This document shows, piece by piece, positions 28,703 to 39,721 of a DNA stretch of 64,000 bases. The DNA is from Gammaproteobacteria bacterium (GTDB lineage Bacteria; Pseudomonadota; Gammaproteobacteria; Pseudomonadales; Azotimanducaceae). The notes under the pieces were generated by a model. That model was not told the DNA's origin. It searched no databases and saw only the letters and a list, made by a program, of their open reading frames with translations. The position numbers and the translations under genes were made by a program. The DNA lies in the NCBI GenBank assembly GCA_026706385.1, contig JAPOYV010000010.1:1-64000 (forward strand). Reading direction: 5' to 3'. Position 1 is the stretch's first letter. Each line of letters begins with the position of its first letter.

Positions 28703-30797
28703 GACGGTAGTTCTCGACTTCCTTCATCGACAGTTTGATGCGACCGCGCTGGTCCGTGTCCAGGCACACGACTTCGACCTCCTGGCCTTCCTCGAGGTAG
28801 TCGGTGACCTTCTCCACCCGCTCCTGCGCGATCTGGGAGATGTGCAGGAGACCGTCCTTGCCGGGCAGGATCGTGATGAAAGCGCCGAAGTCGACGATCC
28901 GTGCCACGCGGCCGCTGTATATCTTGCCGACCTCCGCTTCGGCGGTGATCTCCTGGACCCGCGCGACGGCGGCATCCTTCGACTCACCGTCCTCCGCGTA
29001 GATGCGCACACTGCCATCGTCCTCGACGTCGACCTCGGCTCCCGTGTCTTCGACGATGGAGCGGATGGTGGCGCCGCCTTTGCCGATGATGTCGCGGATC
29101 TTGTCGGGATCCACCTTCAACACGACCATGCTCGGGGCGTTTTCCGAGACAGTCGCCCGGGACTCGGAGATGACGTTGTTCATCTCGCCTAGGATGTGCA
29201 GCCGGGCGTCGAGAGCCTGCCCGAGCGCCGTCTCCATGATCTCCTCGGTCACACCCTCGATCTTGATGTCCATCTGCAGCGCGGTAACGCCTTGCGCCGT
29301 CCCCGCGACCTTGAAGTCCATGTCGCCGAGATGGTCCTCGTCGCCGAGGATGTCCGTCAGGACCGCAAACCGGTCGCCTTCCTTGACGAGGCCCATGGCC
29401 ACGCCCGCAATGGGCGCCTTCATCGGCACGCCCGCATCCATCAGGGCGAGCGAACTGCCACAGACGCTGGCCATGGAACTCGAGCCATTGCTTTCCGTGA
29501 TCTCCGATACCACCCGCACGGTGTACGGGAACTCCTCCTCGGTCGGCAGGCAAGCGGCGATGCCGCGGCGCGCCAGGTTGCCGTGGCCGATCTCGCGGCG
29601 CTTCGGGCCGCCCAGGAAGGCCTCCTCGCCGACACTGAACGGCGGGAAGTTGTAGTGCAGCATGAAGTTGTCCTTGTAGGTGCCCTCCAGCGCTTCGATC
29701 AGCTTGGCGTCGCGCAGCGTACCGAGGGTCGCCACCACGATGGCCTGCGTCTCACCGCGCTGGAACAAGGCCGAACCGTGCGCCTTCGGCAGCACGCCGA
29801 CCTCGACGTTGATCGGACGCACGGTCTTCGTGTCCCGCCCATCGATGCGCGGGTCGCCGTCCAGGACGCTCGTCCGGACGATTTCCTTCTCCAGCTTGTA
29901 GAACGCGTCGACGATGTCGTCGTTGTCGAAGTCGCCGTCGTCGCCGCCGAGTTCCGCGAGCAGCATGTCCCGGGCCACACGGACCGCGCCTTGGCGTTCC
30001 TGCTTGTCGTGGACCCGGTAGGCGTCCTTGAGCGGCTGCCGCGACAGGCCGTCGACGCGGTCGACGAGGGTCGCGTCCATCGCGGGCGACTGAAACTCCC
30101 AGCGCGGCTTGCCAGCCTCGGCGGCCAGTTCCTTGATCGCGTCGATGGCGACCTGCATCTCCATGTGGCCGTAGAGCACACCGCCGAGCATCTGATCCTC
30201 GGACAACTCCTGCGCTTGGGATTCCACCATGAGCACGGCCGACTCGGTCCCTGCCACCACCATGTTCAGTGCCGAGGACTCCATCTCCTCGTAACCGGGG
30301 TTGAGCAGGTAGCGGCCGTCGGCGAAACCGACACGCGCGGCGGCAATCGGCCCGGCGAACGGAATGCCGGACACGGCGAGAGCCGCCGACGAACCGATGA
30401 GCGCAATGATGTCGGGATCCATGTCGCGGTCGACGGACATCACCGTAGCGATCACCTGCACGGCATTCATGAAGCCATTCGGGAACAAGGGCCGGATCGG
30501 GCGATCGATGAGCCGCGACGTCAGCGTTTCCTTGTCGCTTGGGCGTCCTTCGCGGCGCAGGAAGCCGCCGGGGATCTTGCCCGTGGCGTAGAACTTCTCT
30601 TGGTAGTTCACGGTCAGGGGGAAGAAGTCCTGGTTGGGATTGGGGTTGGGATTGGCGACCACGGTGCAGAGCACCACGGTGTCGCCCATGGTAGCCATCA
30701 CCGCGCCGGTTGCCTGGCGGGCGATCTTGCCCGTCTCGAGCACCACGCGGTGACCGCCGAACTGGAATTCCTTCCGTACTGGATTGACTGGTTTCAA
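28692..30797 (-). CDS. pnp: polyribonucleotide nucleotidyltransferase (PNPase)
   Basis: A phosphorolytic 3'-5' exoribonuclease of the RNA degradosome. Of its 701 residues, two RNase PH-like domains fill 1-550, followed by a KH domain ([22 protein letters not shown]) and an S1 domain ([20 protein letters not shown]). [17 protein letters not shown] and the catalytic [16 protein letters not shown] block are conserved. The start is TTG 30797, 6 bases after AGGAG. An ATG AAT TGA mini-frame overlaps it, just after the same ribosome site. It follows rpsO as in other proteobacteria. Confidence 0.97.
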   Translation of the reverse strand: MKPVNPVRKEFQFGGHRVVLETGKIARQATGAVMATMGDTVVLCTVVANPNPNPNQDFFPLTVNYQEKFYATGKIPGGFLRREGRPSDKETLTSRLIDRPIRPLFPNGFMNAVQVIATVMSVDRDMDPDIIALIGSSAALAVSGIPFAGPIAAARVGFADGRYLLNPGYEEMESSALNMVVAGTESAVLMVESQAQELSEDQMLGGVLYGHMEMQVAIDAIKELAAEAGKPRWEFQSPAMDATLVDRVDGLSRQPLKDAYRVHDKQERQGAVRVARDMLLAELGGDDGDFDNDDIVDAFYKLEKEIVRTSVLDGDPRIDGRDTKTVRPINVEVGVLPKAHGSALFQRGETQAIVVATLGTLRDAKLIEALEGTYKDNFMLHYNFPPFSVGEEAFLGGPKRREIGHGNLARRGIAACLPTEEEFPYTVRVVSEITESNGSSSMASVCGSSLALMDAGVPMKAPIAGVAMGLVKEGDRFAVLTDILGDEDHLGDMDFKVAGTAQGVTALQMDIKIEGVTEEIMETALGQALDARLHILGEMNNVISESRATVSENAPSMVVLKVDPDKIRDIIGKGGATIRSIVEDTGAEVDVEDDGSVRIYAEDGESKDAAVARVQEITAEAEVGKIYSGRVARIVDFGAFITILPGKDGLLHISQIAQERVEKVTDYLEEGQEVEVVCLDTDQRGRIKLSMKEVENYRQGG

Positions 30798-30843
30798 TTC
30801 ATTCTCCTAAAAAAGGGGTTGTTTCTTCTTTTTCGCTTCTTGG

Positions 30844-30888
30844 GAGATTTCGCGCAGCGAAATCTCGGGGCGATCGCGAAGCGATCGC
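30844..30888 (-). repeat. two perfect hairpins in the rpsO-pnp spacer
   Basis: GAGATTTCGC-GCA-GCGAAATCTC (30844-30866) and GCGATCGC-GAA-GCGATCGC (30870-30888) lie just downstream of the rpsO stop. In E. coli this spacer carries a terminator and the RNase III hairpin through which PNPase controls its own message. A similar processing role is likely but inferred. The second hairpin has the same GCGAAGC core as the hairpin inserted in pcnB. Confidence 0.75.
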
Positions 30889-30892
30889 GTCG

Positions 30893-31162
30893 TCAACGGC
30901 GCAGGCCCAAGCGCGCGATCAACGACGAGTAGCGTTGTTGATCGCGATCCTTGAGGTAGTCCAGCAACTTGCGGCGTTGGTTGATCATACGGATCAGGCC
31001 TCGCCGCGAGTGATGGTCCTTGGCATGCGCACGAAAATGCTCCTGTAGCGAGTTGATGTTGTAGGTGAGCAACGCCACCTGCACCTCCGGGGAACCGGTG
31101 TCGTTGTCGGCGGTGCGGTAATCCTCCACCACCTTCCGTTTCGTATCGGCGTTCAAAGCCAT
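30893..31162 (-). CDS. rpsO: 30S ribosomal protein S15
   Basis: Binds 16S rRNA helices 20-22 early in 30S assembly. The 89-residue protein is the usual length, with [48 protein letters not shown] and a C-terminal [16 protein letters not shown] 31162 is preceded by a GGAG-containing leader. It lies between truB and pnp, the standard order. Confidence 0.97.
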   Translation of the reverse strand: MALNADTKRKVVEDYRTADNDTGSPEVQVALLTYNINSLQEHFRAHAKDHHSRRGLIRMINQRRKLLDYLKDRDQQRYSSLIARLGLRR

Positions 31163-31230
31163 GTCCTATCTCCAATATGCTTGTGTTGGGGCGAGGGGGC
31201 CGCGCATAGGTACAGCGATTTCCCTCGTCG

Positions 31231-32145
31231 TCATTTCACGATCAACCGGCGTGGGGCGACCCGACCATCGTCGAGTATCTCGCCCACGCCGATAAACGTT
31301 CCTTCGGTGTCCGTGCCCTCGATCAGCCGCACCCAGCCCGTTGTCGGGGCGTGCGGCACCAAGACGGGCTGGCCTTGCTTCAAATAAAAGGCCGGGGCGC
31401 CGGTGAGGGCCACTTCCGGCCACTGCCCCACGGTAGAGGCCACCGGGCGCAACAGGCCGTCAAGCCTGTGTTCGAGGCGTGCCGTCTCGATGTCTTCGAG
31501 CGTCGCGAGGTCGTCCTCGCCATAAGGTCCCGCCTGCGTGCGCCGTAGCGCGTCGACGTGCGCCCCGCAACCGAGCGCCTCGCCCAGGTCATGCGCGATG
31601 GTGCGCACGTAGGTGCCCTTGCTGCAGTGGATGTCCAAGCTCAGTCGCGTCCCTTCAAAGGCGACGATGTCGTTTTGATAGACCGTCACCGGCCGCGCCT
31701 CGCGTTCGATCTCGATGCCAAGGCGTGCCAGCTTGTAGAGCGGCTTGCCATGATGCTTGACGGCCGAGAACATGGACGGCACCTGCTCGATCTCGCCGCG
31801 GAAGGCATCCAGGGCACGCTCCAGATGAGGGCGGTCAATGCCTTTCACCTCGCGCTCCTGCAAGACCTCCCCGTCGGCGTCGCCGCTATTCGTGGAAATG
31901 CCGAGGCGAACGTGCGCGAGGTAGCGCTTGTCCGAGTTCAACAGGTATTGCGAGAACTTCGTCGCGTCACCGAGACACAGCGGCAGGACGCCCGTGGCCA
32001 ACGGATCCAGGCTCCCCGTATGGCCGACCTTGCGCGCGTTGAATGCCCGCTTCACACGCTGCACGGCGTCGCTCGAACTCATCCCGGCCGGCTTGTCGAG
32101 CACGATCACGCCGCTCACATCGCGGCCTCGACCCCTACGTGCCAA
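31231..32145 (-). CDS. truB: tRNA pseudouridine(55) synthase
   Basis: Makes pseudouridine 55 in the T-loop of tRNAs. The 304-residue protein has GVIVLDKPAGMSSSDAV, the catalytic GHTGSLDPLATGVLP with its Asp, KRYLAHVRLGI and CSKGTYVRTIAHDLGEALG. A PUA domain follows at the C-terminus. The start is TTG 32145, which aligns with E. coli TruB and overlaps the end of rbfA by 11 bases. A GTG nine codons later would cut the conserved RRGRD start. Confidence 0.95.
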   Translation of the reverse strand: MARRGRGRDVSGVIVLDKPAGMSSSDAVQRVKRAFNARKVGHTGSLDPLATGVLPLCLGDATKFSQYLLNSDKRYLAHVRLGISTNSGDADGEVLQEREVKGIDRPHLERALDAFRGEIEQVPSMFSAVKHHGKPLYKLARLGIEIEREARPVTVYQNDIVAFEGTRLSLDIHCSKGTYVRTIAHDLGEALGCGAHVDALRRTQAGPYGEDDLATLEDIETARLEHRLDGLLRPVASTVGQWPEVALTGAPAFYLKQGQPVLVPHAPTTGWVRLIEGTDTEGTFIGVGEILDDGRVAPRRLIVK

Positions 32146-32545
32146 TGCCGGAGCCCGTTGCGTGAGGCGACCCGGGGTCGACGTCGCCTTCCCCGTCCGC
32201 TTGGACGGCGCGGTCGATCAGGGCTTCCAGACGCGGGCCGCCCTCGATCAGTTCATCGTAGTGGAAGCGCAAACGCGGCGTGGTGCGCATCGTGTGACGT
32301 CCGGCGAGGGCCGAGCGCAGAAAGCCGGCGGCGCCGTTGAGTACCGCGAGCAGTTCCGTGCGTTGCCGGGCTTCACGCGCGTTGAGCGACGTCACGTACA
32401 CGTCAGCCACGCCCAGATCGCGGCTGACACGCGTATCTGTGATCGACAGCAGCGACACGCGCGGGTCACGCATTTGGTTCTGCACGATGTCTGCTAGTTC
32501 CGAACGGATGAAGTCGGCAACACGGTTGGCACGCTCAGGCGTCAT
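32135..32545 (-). CDS. rbfA: 30S ribosome-binding factor A
   Basis: A KH-fold cold-shock factor for late 30S maturation. The 136-residue protein shows [38 protein letters not shown] and [15 protein letters not shown]. Its ATG overlaps the infB stop (ATGA) and its end overlaps truB, so the three genes are tightly coupled. Confidence 0.95.
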   Translation of the reverse strand: MTPERANRVADFIRSELADIVQNQMRDPRVSLLSITDTRVSRDLGVADVYVTSLNAREARQRTELLAVLNGAAGFLRSALAGRHTMRTTPRLRFHYDELIEGGPRLEALIDRAVQADGEGDVDPGSPHATGSGIGT

Positions 32546-35208
32546 ACCGCCTGTTCGTGCACGACGTTTTCCGTCCGAGGCGGGCCGCCGAGCGCCCGGG
32601 CGATTTCTCGGGACTCGAAGACCTCGATCTTGTCGCCGGCCCGGACATCGTTGTAGTTGCGCACGCCGATCCCGCACTCGAGACCGTTGCGCACCTCGTT
32701 GACATCGTCCTTGAAGCGCCGCAACGACTCGAGTTCGCCTTCGAAGATGACGACGTTGTCGCGTAGCACGCGGATCTTGCGGTTGCGGGCGACCACGCCT
32801 TCCACAACCATGCAGCCAGCCACCTGGCCGTAGCGCGGCGACCGGAAGACATCCCGCACCTCGGCCATGCCGACGACTTCCTCGCGCACTTCTGGTGCGA
32901 GCATGCCCTCGAGCACCGCCTTGATGTCGTCGAGCAGTTCGTAGATCACGCTGTAGTAGCGCAGGTCGATCGACTCCCGCTCCACAATCGCCTTGGCCGC
33001 ACTGTCGGCCCGCGTGTTGAAACCGAAGATCGCAGCGCCGTAGGTGAGCGCCATGTTCGCATCGGATTCGGTGATGCCGCCGACCCCGGAACCGAGGATG
33101 TTCACGGACACCTCGTCGTCCCCGATGCCCGCGCAAGCCTGCACGATCGCCTCCAACGATCCGCGCACATCCGCCTTGATGATGAGTTTCAGGACGCGCT
33201 TCTCGCCCTGGCCCAAGTGCGCGAACATGTTCTCGAGGCTCGCCGCCTTCTGCGTCGCATGGCGCTGCGCCTGGCTGCGTCCTGCCCGGAACTCCGCCAC
33301 GTCGCGGGCTTGGCGTTCGCCCGCCACCACGGAGAATTCGTCGCCGGCGTCCGGCGTACCGTTGAGGCCCAGCATTTCCACCGGAATCGACGGCGGCGCC
33401 TCCGGAACCACGTCACCGCGCTCGTTCTGCATGGCGCGTACGCGCCCGAAGCACTGTCCCGCGATGACCACGTCACCGCGTTTGAGCGTGCCGTTCTGCA
33501 CCAGCAACGTGGCCACGGGCCCGCGGCCGCGGTCGAGCCGCGACTCGATGACCACGCCCTGGCCCGGTGCCGTCGGCACCGCGTCGAGCTCCAGGAGCTC
33601 CGACTGCAGGATCACGGCCTCGAGCAAGGCATCGATGCCTTGGCCGGTCTCGGCCGAGACATCCACGAACTGCGTATCACCACCCCAGTCCTCGGGGATC
33701 ACGTTCAACGTGCCGAGTTCGTTGCGCACGCGCTCGGGGTCCGCCGCTTCGAGGTCGATCTTGTTCACGGCCACCACGATGGGAACCTCCGCGGCGCGCG
33801 CGTGGTTCACCGCTTCCTCGGTCTGCGGCATGACACCGTCATCGGCCGCGACCACGAGGATGACAACGTCCGTGGATTTGGCGCCCCGTGCACGCATGGC
33901 TGTGAACGCTGCATGTCCCGGGGTGTCGATGAAGGTCATGTTCCCGTGCTCGGTCTCGACGTGGTAGGCGCCGATGTGCTGCGTGATGCCGCCGGCTTCA
34001 CCCGCCACCACGCGCGTATTGCGGATGTAGTCGAGGAGCGAGGTCTTGCCGTGGTCGACGTGACCCATCACGGTCACGACGGCGGGCCGGGGCCGACGAT
34101 CGCCCTCGACCTGGAGGGACTGCTCGAGCACCTGCTCCACCTCGTCTTCCGCGACCAGCTTGACCCTGTGGCCGAGCTCCTCCACCACCAGCACGGCCGT
34201 GTCCTGGTCGAGTGCCTGGTTGATCGTTGCCATCACGCCCATGCCCATCAGGGACTTGATGACTTCGCCGGCCTTGATGCTCATGCGCTGCGCGAGTTCG
34301 CCGACGGTCACCACGTCGCCGACCTCCACTTCCCGGACCACGGTATCGCTCGGCCGCTCGAATTCGCCGCCTTGCTTCTCAACGGTCAGGTGCCTGCGCT
34401 TGGCGCGGCGACCCTCCTGCTTCATCGACAATTCGCGACGCCGGCCGCGGCCGAAATCGGCTTCGCGAACGCGGTCCCGATCCCGGTTTCTGCCCGCCGC
34501 CCGGCCCGTGGCCCGGCGGTTCCCGGTTTCCGCCGCGCGGGCGGCGATCTGTGCCTTCTCGGCAGCCTCGGCCGCCGCGCGCGCTAGCGCGTCGGGGGTC
34601 TGTGCCGGTCGCTGCGTTCGTCCGGGTCCGCGGGCGTCCGTCTTCCCGGCGCGCGCCGGGCCCGCCGATCGCGCGCCCGCCTCTTCCGCCGTCGCTCTCT
34701 CGGCGGCGCGCGCTTCGGCTTCCGCCTTTTCGCGCTCTTCGGCTTCGGTGCGAAGCCGCTGTTCCTCCTCGGCCTTGCGTGCGGCTTCCTGGCGGGCTTC
34801 CTCCTCGGCTTCCTGGCGGCGCACGTCTTCGGCGCGGATGCGTTCGGCTTCAAGTTCAGCCTGGCTTGGCGTACTCGGTGCGCGCGGTGCCTCGAGCGGT
34901 GTCACGGTGCGCCGGACGAAGACCTTCTTGCGGCGGGTCTCGACTTTGACCGCGGCTCCGCGCCCGCCCTTGCCCGTGCGCAACGTGCTGACGTTCTTGC
35001 GGCGGATCGTGATCTTGCGCTGCTGTTCCGGCGTACTCTCCGTGCTTTGCCGGTTCTGGACGAAATCAAGGAACCGCACTTTCTGCTGGTCGGAGACGAT
35101 CTCGTCGTCACGCTGGTGCGGCAAACCCGCCTGGCGCATGAGCTTGAGCAGGTGGTCCGGTTCCTGCTTTAGGGTTTTCGCGAGTTGTCCGACCGTCACG
35201 TCGACCAT
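32542..35208 (-). CDS. infB: translation initiation factor IF-2
   Basis: The GTPase that places initiator tRNA on the ribosome. The 888-residue protein has the N-terminal IF2-N domain ([12 protein letters not shown]), a long Glu/Arg/Ala-rich linker (about 90-260), and the G domain from about 385 with [18 protein letters not shown] and NKID. Domain II and the C2 initiator-tRNA-binding domain follow. GGAGG lies 6 bases before ATG 35208. That ATG shares one base with the nusA stop (TGATG). Confidence 0.97.
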   Translation of the reverse strand: MVDVTVGQLAKTLKQEPDHLLKLMRQAGLPHQRDDEIVSDQQKVRFLDFVQNRQSTESTPEQQRKITIRRKNVSTLRTGKGGRGAAVKVETRRKKVFVRRTVTPLEAPRAPSTPSQAELEAERIRAEDVRRQEAEEEARQEAARKAEEEQRLRTEAEEREKAEAEARAAERATAEEAGARSAGPARAGKTDARGPGRTQRPAQTPDALARAAAEAAEKAQIAARAAETGNRRATGRAAGRNRDRDRVREADFGRGRRRELSMKQEGRRAKRRHLTVEKQGGEFERPSDTVVREVEVGDVVTVGELAQRMSIKAGEVIKSLMGMGVMATINQALDQDTAVLVVEELGHRVKLVAEDEVEQVLEQSLQVEGDRRPRPAVVTVMGHVDHGKTSLLDYIRNTRVVAGEAGGITQHIGAYHVETEHGNMTFIDTPGHAAFTAMRARGAKSTDVVILVVAADDGVMPQTEEAVNHARAAEVPIVVAVNKIDLEAADPERVRNELGTLNVIPEDWGGDTQFVDVSAETGQGIDALLEAVILQSELLELDAVPTAPGQGVVIESRLDRGRGPVATLLVQNGTLKRGDVVIAGQCFGRVRAMQNERGDVVPEAPPSIPVEMLGLNGTPDAGDEFSVVAGERQARDVAEFRAGRSQAQRHATQKAASLENMFAHLGQGEKRVLKLIIKADVRGSLEAIVQACAGIGDDEVSVNILGSGVGGITESDANMALTYGAAIFGFNTRADSAAKAIVERESIDLRYYSVIYELLDDIKAVLEGMLAPEVREEVVGMAEVRDVFRSPRYGQVAGCMVVEGVVARNRKIRVLRDNVVIFEGELESLRRFKDDVNEVRNGLECGIGVRNYNDVRAGDKIEVFESREIARALGGPPRTENVVHEQAV

Positions 35209-36731
35209 CACGCACCTCCGGATGGCGCCACGGACTCTTCGAACCATGGAGCCCGCGCCGTCATGATGAGTTCGGCGGCGCGCTCCTCGTCAATGCCCGA
35301 ATTGACGTCCAGGAGGTCGGCCACGGACAGCTCGGCCAAATCTTCCATCGTGACGATGCCCGCCCCGGCGAGTTCGAACGCGAGCGCACGATCCATGCCG
35401 TCCATTTCGAGAAGATCCTGTGCCGGGGTCGCGCCGCCGCCGATCTCACGCGTCAGCAACGCGTCCCGCGCACGATTCTGCAGCTCTTCGACGATCTCCT
35501 GGTCGAAACCCTCGATGGCCGTCATCTCTTCCACCGGTACGTAGGCGACTTCCTCGAGGTTGGTGAAGCCTTCTTCGACAAGCACCGTGGCAACGTCCTC
35601 GTGCACCGACAACGCCTCCATGAAGGTCGCCACGTAGCCGAGCGCTTCCTGCTCCTGCTTACGGGCCGCGTCCTCCTCGGTCATCACCTGGAGGTTCCAG
35701 CCCGTCATCTCGCTCGCCAGTCGCACGTTCTGGCCGCCGCGTCCGATCGCTTGCGCCAGGTTGTCCTCGGCAACGGCGATGTCCATCGTGTGGCTGTCCT
35801 CGTCCACGTAGATCGACTGGACATTCGCCGGCGACATCGCGTTGATCGCAAGCTGCGCCGGGTTCTCGTCCCAGAGCACGACGTCGATCTTCTCGCCGGC
35901 CAACTCGCCGGACACGGCCTGGACCCGGGAACCGCGCATGCCGACGCATGCGCCCACCGCGTCGATCCGACCGTCGTTGGTCTTGACCGCGATCTTCGCC
36001 CGCGAGCCGGGGTCGCGGGCAGCGGCGCGGATTTCAATCACGTCCTCGGCGATTTCCGGCACCTCGATCTTGAACAGTTCGATCAGGACCTGCGACGTGG
36101 TTCGCGTCAGGATCAACTGGGGTCCGCGCGCGTCCGGTCTGACCTCGACCAGCAACGCTCGAACGCGATCGCCCATGCGGAACGAGTCGCGCGGAATCAA
36201 GTGCTCGCGCGTCAGAATGGCCTCGGCGTTGTTGCCGAGGTCGACGATCACGCTCTCGCGGGACGTCTTCTTCACCTGGCCACTGACCAGTTCGCCCACC
36301 CGCGGTTCGTAGAGTTCGATGACCTGCGCCCGTTCGGCGTCGCGGACCTTCTGCACGATGACCTGCTTGGCGGTCTGTGCAGCGATGCGACCGAATTCGA
36401 CGGAGTCCACGGGGATTCGGTAGACGTCGCCGATCTCCAGCGTCGCATCCTTCTCCTTGGCTTCGGCGAGCGTCAACTCGGCGTCCGGATTCGGCTCTTC
36501 GTCCTCCTCGAGTTCGCGGTCCGGGTCGATCACGTCCCAGCGCCGATAGGTCTCGTAATGGCCGGATTCCCGGTCGATCTCGACCATGAACTCGGCGTCC
36601 TCTTCGTACTTCTTCTTGGTTGCCATGGCGAGCGCCAGCTCGATGGCTTCGAAGATCACGTCCTTGGACACGCCCTTCTCGTGCGACACGGACTCGACGA
36701 CCATCAACACTTCTTTGTTCATTGCCGACAT
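35208..36731 (-). CDS. nusA: transcription termination/antitermination protein NusA
   Basis: Binds RNA polymerase and nascent RNA to tune pausing, termination and rRNA antitermination. The order is the N-terminal polymerase-binding domain, S1 (about 135-200), two KH domains, and two C-terminal acidic repeats (about 370-425 and 445-495) as in gammaproteobacteria. Total length is 507 aa. GAGGA lies 6 bases before ATG 36731; another ATG three codons later matches the E. coli MNKE start. The rrn boxA at 928-939 would be one of its targets. Confidence 0.97.
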   Translation of the reverse strand: MSAMNKEVLMVVESVSHEKGVSKDVIFEAIELALAMATKKKYEEDAEFMVEIDRESGHYETYRRWDVIDPDRELEEDEEPNPDAELTLAEAKEKDATLEIGDVYRIPVDSVEFGRIAAQTAKQVIVQKVRDAERAQVIELYEPRVGELVSGQVKKTSRESVIVDLGNNAEAILTREHLIPRDSFRMGDRVRALLVEVRPDARGPQLILTRTTSQVLIELFKIEVPEIAEDVIEIRAAARDPGSRAKIAVKTNDGRIDAVGACVGMRGSRVQAVSGELAGEKIDVVLWDENPAQLAINAMSPANVQSIYVDEDSHTMDIAVAEDNLAQAIGRGGQNVRLASEMTGWNLQVMTEEDAARKQEQEALGYVATFMEALSVHEDVATVLVEEGFTNLEEVAYVPVEEMTAIEGFDQEIVEELQNRARDALLTREIGGGATPAQDLLEMDGMDRALAFELAGAGIVTMEDLAELSVADLLDVNSGIDEERAAELIMTARAPWFEESVAPSGGA

Positions 36732-36740
36732 GACGCGTCC

Positions 36741-37238
36741 TCAACCGGCCAGAGCCGCTGGCTTGCTTGACTGCGGCCCCGAGACGTAGTCCGGCACGAT
36801 GCGGGTGCGCTGGATCTGCCCGAACGGCAACAGGAACTCGTCGCTGTCGATGCGCACCACCACGTCGTCGCCCTCGACGCCGACGAGTTGGCCTTCGAAG
36901 CGCCGCCGCCCTTCGAACGGGAAGGCGAGCCGGACATCGACGCGATCACCAATGCGCGACAGGTACTGGTCCCGCCGGAAAAGCGTGCGATCAAGCCCTG
37001 GCGAGGACACCTCCAACCGGTACGCCTCGACGATCGGATCCTCCACGTCGAGCAGTGCACTGACTTGGTTGCTGACCCGCTCGCAGTCGTCGATGGTCAC
37101 GCCGTCGGCGGCGTCGATGAAGACCTTGAGCGTGGAGCCGCGCGCCCGGGGGCGGTATTCGACACCCCAGACCTCGCAGCCGAGCGCGCGCACCGTCGGG
37201 GCGATGAGCGCTTCGAGTGCCAGCTCCTTGTTCGTCAT
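36741..37238 (-). CDS. rimP: ribosome maturation factor RimP
   Basis: Assists 30S maturation. The 165-residue protein has the two-domain layout with LGCEVWGVEY, VTIDDCERVSNQVSALLDVEDPI, the LEVSSPGLDRTL hallmark and a C-terminal SH3-like part. It begins the protein-coding part of the metY-rimP-nusA-infB operon. A stem-loop terminator (37275-37299) lies 37 bases upstream, between metY and this gene. Confidence 0.95.
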   Translation of the reverse strand: MTNKELALEALIAPTVRALGCEVWGVEYRPRARGSTLKVFIDAADGVTIDDCERVSNQVSALLDVEDPIVEAYRLEVSSPGLDRTLFRRDQYLSRIGDRVDVRLAFPFEGRRRFEGQLVGVEGDDVVVRIDSDEFLLPFGQIQRTRIVPDYVSGPQSSKPAALAG

Positions 37239-37274
37239 CTTACCTGTCGCCTCTCGTGGCGTGATTTACGCGCA

Positions 37275-37299
37275 CAAAAAATGGGCAGCTTCTGCCCAT
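37275..37299 (-). terminator. intrinsic terminator/attenuator between metY and rimP
   Basis: The minus strand reads ATGGGCAG-AAG-CTGCCCAT followed by six T residues, a textbook intrinsic terminator. It lies downstream of tRNA-fMet and just before rimP. Some read-through must reach rimP-nusA unless another promoter exists, so it may set the ratio of tRNA to mRNA. Confidence 0.8.
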
Positions 37300-37386
37300 C
37301 CCTTGAAGCGGTCGGGCACGCCCCGTCAACTCTGACGCGGCGTGCTTACCTGTTGCGTCGGGCCTCTTGAGCCCGACTCGTAAAGT

Positions 37387-37463
<77 letters not shown>

Positions 37464-37476
37464 TCAGTGGCGCGAA

Positions 37477-37504
37477 ATTATAGGTCATCAAGCGCGGATT
37501 ACAA
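37477..37504 (-). promoter_or_regulatory. promoter of metY-rimP-nusA operon
   Basis: On the minus strand TTGTAA (37504-37499), a 16-base spacer and a perfect TATAAT (37482-37477) lie 14 bases before the tRNA 5' end. The stretch up to 37671 contains small inverted repeats (for example GCGCATT/AATGCGC at about 37531-37553) but no gene. Confidence 0.7.
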
Positions 37505-37671
37505 GCTAAGCAACGACTTAGTCGAGCAGCGCATTACGCACGAAATGCGCGACGGCGCGCAGCGCGACCCTTCGTGTCGCGGTGCCGCTCAATTGGCGTT
37601 AAGCTCTTAGCCGGCTTGTCGCCTAGCGGCGGCGCGGTGACGGTCAACAACACCGAAGGGGGTTTGATCGG

Positions 37672-38439
37672 ATGGGAGCGGCAATTTGGTTCTTCGCCTG
37701 CGTCGTCGCCTTCATTGGCCCCCGCGCGCTCGCCGATGACGAGCCGCCGGCGGTAACCGCCCAGTCCTTGATCGAAGGCGCGCTGGACCTGACCCGCGGC
37801 ATCGAGTCCTCATACACCGAGATGGCCATGGTCATCCACCGTCCCGAATGGGAGCGGCGACTCGAGCTCGTGGCCTGGACCCAGGGCCGCGAAGACGCCT
37901 TGATCCGGTTCACCGCGCCGGAGAAGGACGCGGGCACCGCGACACTCAAGAAGGGCGAGCGCATGTGGACGTTTACCCCGAAGCACAAGCGGGAGATTCG
38001 CCTCCCCTCCAGCATGATGTCGCAAAGCTGGGCCGGTTCGGATTTCTCCTACAACGACCTGTCCCGCACCGACAACTACCTGCGCTACTACGACTACGCC
38101 ATCACCGGCACCGAGCAGCGCGACGGTCACACCATCTACACGCTGACGCTCACGCCGCACGACGACGCCCCCGTGGTCTGGGGCAAGGAAGAAATGGTCA
38201 TGCGCGACGACTACGTCATGATCAGCCAGACCTTCTTCGACCAGGACTTCAAGCCACTCAAGCAGATGCAGACCATGGACATCGGCGTACTCGGCGGCCG
38301 CACCATCCCGCTGACGATGCGCATGGCCGACTTCGAGGATCGCGACCGGTGGACCGAAATGCGCTATTTGAGCGCGGACTTCGACGCTGAGGTGGACGAA
38401 GGCATGTTCACGACGTTCGCGCTCCGGGGCGAACGGTGA
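37672..38439 (+). CDS. LolA-like periplasmic outer-membrane lipoprotein-sorting protein
   Basis: A 255-residue protein with a signal peptide (about residues 1-21, cleavage near ALA-DD). The body fits the outer-membrane lipoprotein-sorting family related to LolA: YTEMAMVIHRPEWERRLEL, KGERMWTFTPKHKREIRLPSSMM and GGRTIPLTMRM. These proteins have an open beta-barrel with a hydrophobic groove and carry lipids or lipoproteins across the periplasm. It is the first gene of the operon and overlaps the first permease by GTGA. AAGGGGG lies upstream of the ATG. It is too divergent from LolA itself to be called lolA. Confidence 0.85.
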   Translation: MGAAIWFFACVVAFIGPRALADDEPPAVTAQSLIEGALDLTRGIESSYTEMAMVIHRPEWERRLELVAWTQGREDALIRFTAPEKDAGTATLKKGERMWTFTPKHKREIRLPSSMMSQSWAGSDFSYNDLSRTDNYLRYYDYAITGTEQRDGHTIYTLTLTPHDDAPVVWGKEEMVMRDDYVMISQTFFDQDFKPLKQMQTMDIGVLGGRTIPLTMRMADFEDRDRWTEMRYLSADFDAEVDEGMFTTFALRGER

Positions 38440-39719
38440 CAGAGACGGCACTGCCGTTGCCGGCCACCGGCAGCGGCACCCGTGCCGGCGCGGTTTTCGT
38501 CGTCGTGGCGTGGCGCAATCTCTGGCGCCACCGCCTGCGTACCTGGCTAGCAGCGGGCGGCGTAGGATTCGCAATCCTCCTGGTCGGCGTCATGGTGGCG
38601 TTTCAGGACGGCATCTACGGCCCGTGGATCGAAAACGCCACGTCCCTGTCCGTCGGCCACATGCAAGTCCAGCACCCCGGCTATTTCGACGATCCCAAAA
38701 TCTCGCACGCCCTTGCCGGTGGCTCGTCACTGGTGCGCGAAATCGAGGAGATCCCGGGCGTGGTTGGCGCGACCGGGCGTGCCGAGGCGTTTGCCCTCGT
38801 CTCGGTGGGCGAGCGCAGCTACGGAGGCTTGGTCATGGGCGTTGACGCCGAACGGGAAGCGGCCATGTTCACATTGGCGAGCTATCTTCGGGAAGGAGAG
38901 TATCTGCCCCGCGGGGACAGCGCTTATCTCGGTTCCTCGCTCGCGACGAACCTCGGCGTCGAGCTTGGCGACGAAATCGTCGCCTTGGGGTCGGGGAAGG
39001 AAGGCGGTGTCGCCGCGCTCGTCTTGAACGTCGACGGCATCTTCGAGAGCGGTCGGGCGGACCTCGATCGCACAATCCTCCAAGCCCCGGTGGAAGCCGT
39101 GCAGTCGGCGTTCGAACTCGGGGACAGCCTTCACAGCGTCGTGCTCAAGATCGACGATCCCGAGCGGGCGGAGGTTCTCAAGCCGACCGTTGAAGCGCGC
39201 GTTCCCGCGGACGCACGCGTACTGGACTGGAACGAGTTGCTGCCCGAGCTCAAGCAGGGCATTCGGCTGGACGCCATCTCCGGACAGATGATGGCGGCAC
39301 TCCTGATCGCGGTGGTCGCCATGTCGGTCGTGAACTCGTTCATCATGACGGTGTTCGAGCGAACGCGGGAATTCGGCATGCTGATCGCCATCGGCATGCG
39401 CCCCAACGCCATCGTCGGCATGCTGACGATCGAGGCTGCGTGCGTCTGGGTACTCGGGGCCGCCATCGGCATCGCGGCCTGCGTGGCCGTGGTCCTGCCA
39501 CTGAACATCGTCGGCGTGAATATGGGCCAGATCGTCGAAGGCGTTGACGATTTCTACGCTCAACTCATGGTCCCGGACGCGCTTCGGCCCCAACTCAGTG
39601 CAGGCGCCTTGCTCCTAGCCCCCGGGATCATGCTCGCAGGCACCTTGCTCGCTGCATTGGTTCCCGCCCTTCGCGTGCGCAGAATGCACCCCGTGGAAGC
39701 CCTGCGCGAGGAGGAATAG
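38436..39719 (+). CDS. FtsX/LolC-type ABC transporter permease 1
   Basis: A 427-residue type VII ABC permease. It has one membrane segment after the WRNLWRHRLRTW start motif, a periplasmic domain of about 200 residues, then three membrane segments near 285-310, 325-355 and 385-410. The C-terminal LRVRRMHPVEALREE is the usual coupling tail. The GTG start overlaps the LolA-like stop. It is paired with two paralogues and an ATPase downstream. Confidence 0.9.
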   Translation: MTETALPLPATGSGTRAGAVFVVVAWRNLWRHRLRTWLAAGGVGFAILLVGVMVAFQDGIYGPWIENATSLSVGHMQVQHPGYFDDPKISHALAGGSSLVREIEEIPGVVGATGRAEAFALVSVGERSYGGLVMGVDAEREAAMFTLASYLREGEYLPRGDSAYLGSSLATNLGVELGDEIVALGSGKEGGVAALVLNVDGIFESGRADLDRTILQAPVEAVQSAFELGDSLHSVVLKIDDPERAEVLKPTVEARVPADARVLDWNELLPELKQGIRLDAISGQMMAALLIAVVAMSVVNSFIMTVFERTREFGMLIAIGMRPNAIVGMLTIEAACVWVLGAAIGIAACVAVVLPLNIVGVNMGQIVEGVDDFYAQLMVPDALRPQLSAGALLLAPGIMLAGTLLAALVPALRVRRMHPVEALREEE

Positions 39720-39721
39720 GC

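Noticed and set aside
29196-30932. 578-codon open frame opposite pnp
   Set aside because: It lies wholly antisense to PNPase, which has unambiguous motifs, and continues past the pnp start with no ribosome site.
36741-36980. Open frames on the plus strand opposite rimP and nusA
   Set aside because: They are antisense to rimP and nusA, whose order and motifs match the metY operon, and they show no domain or ribosome site.
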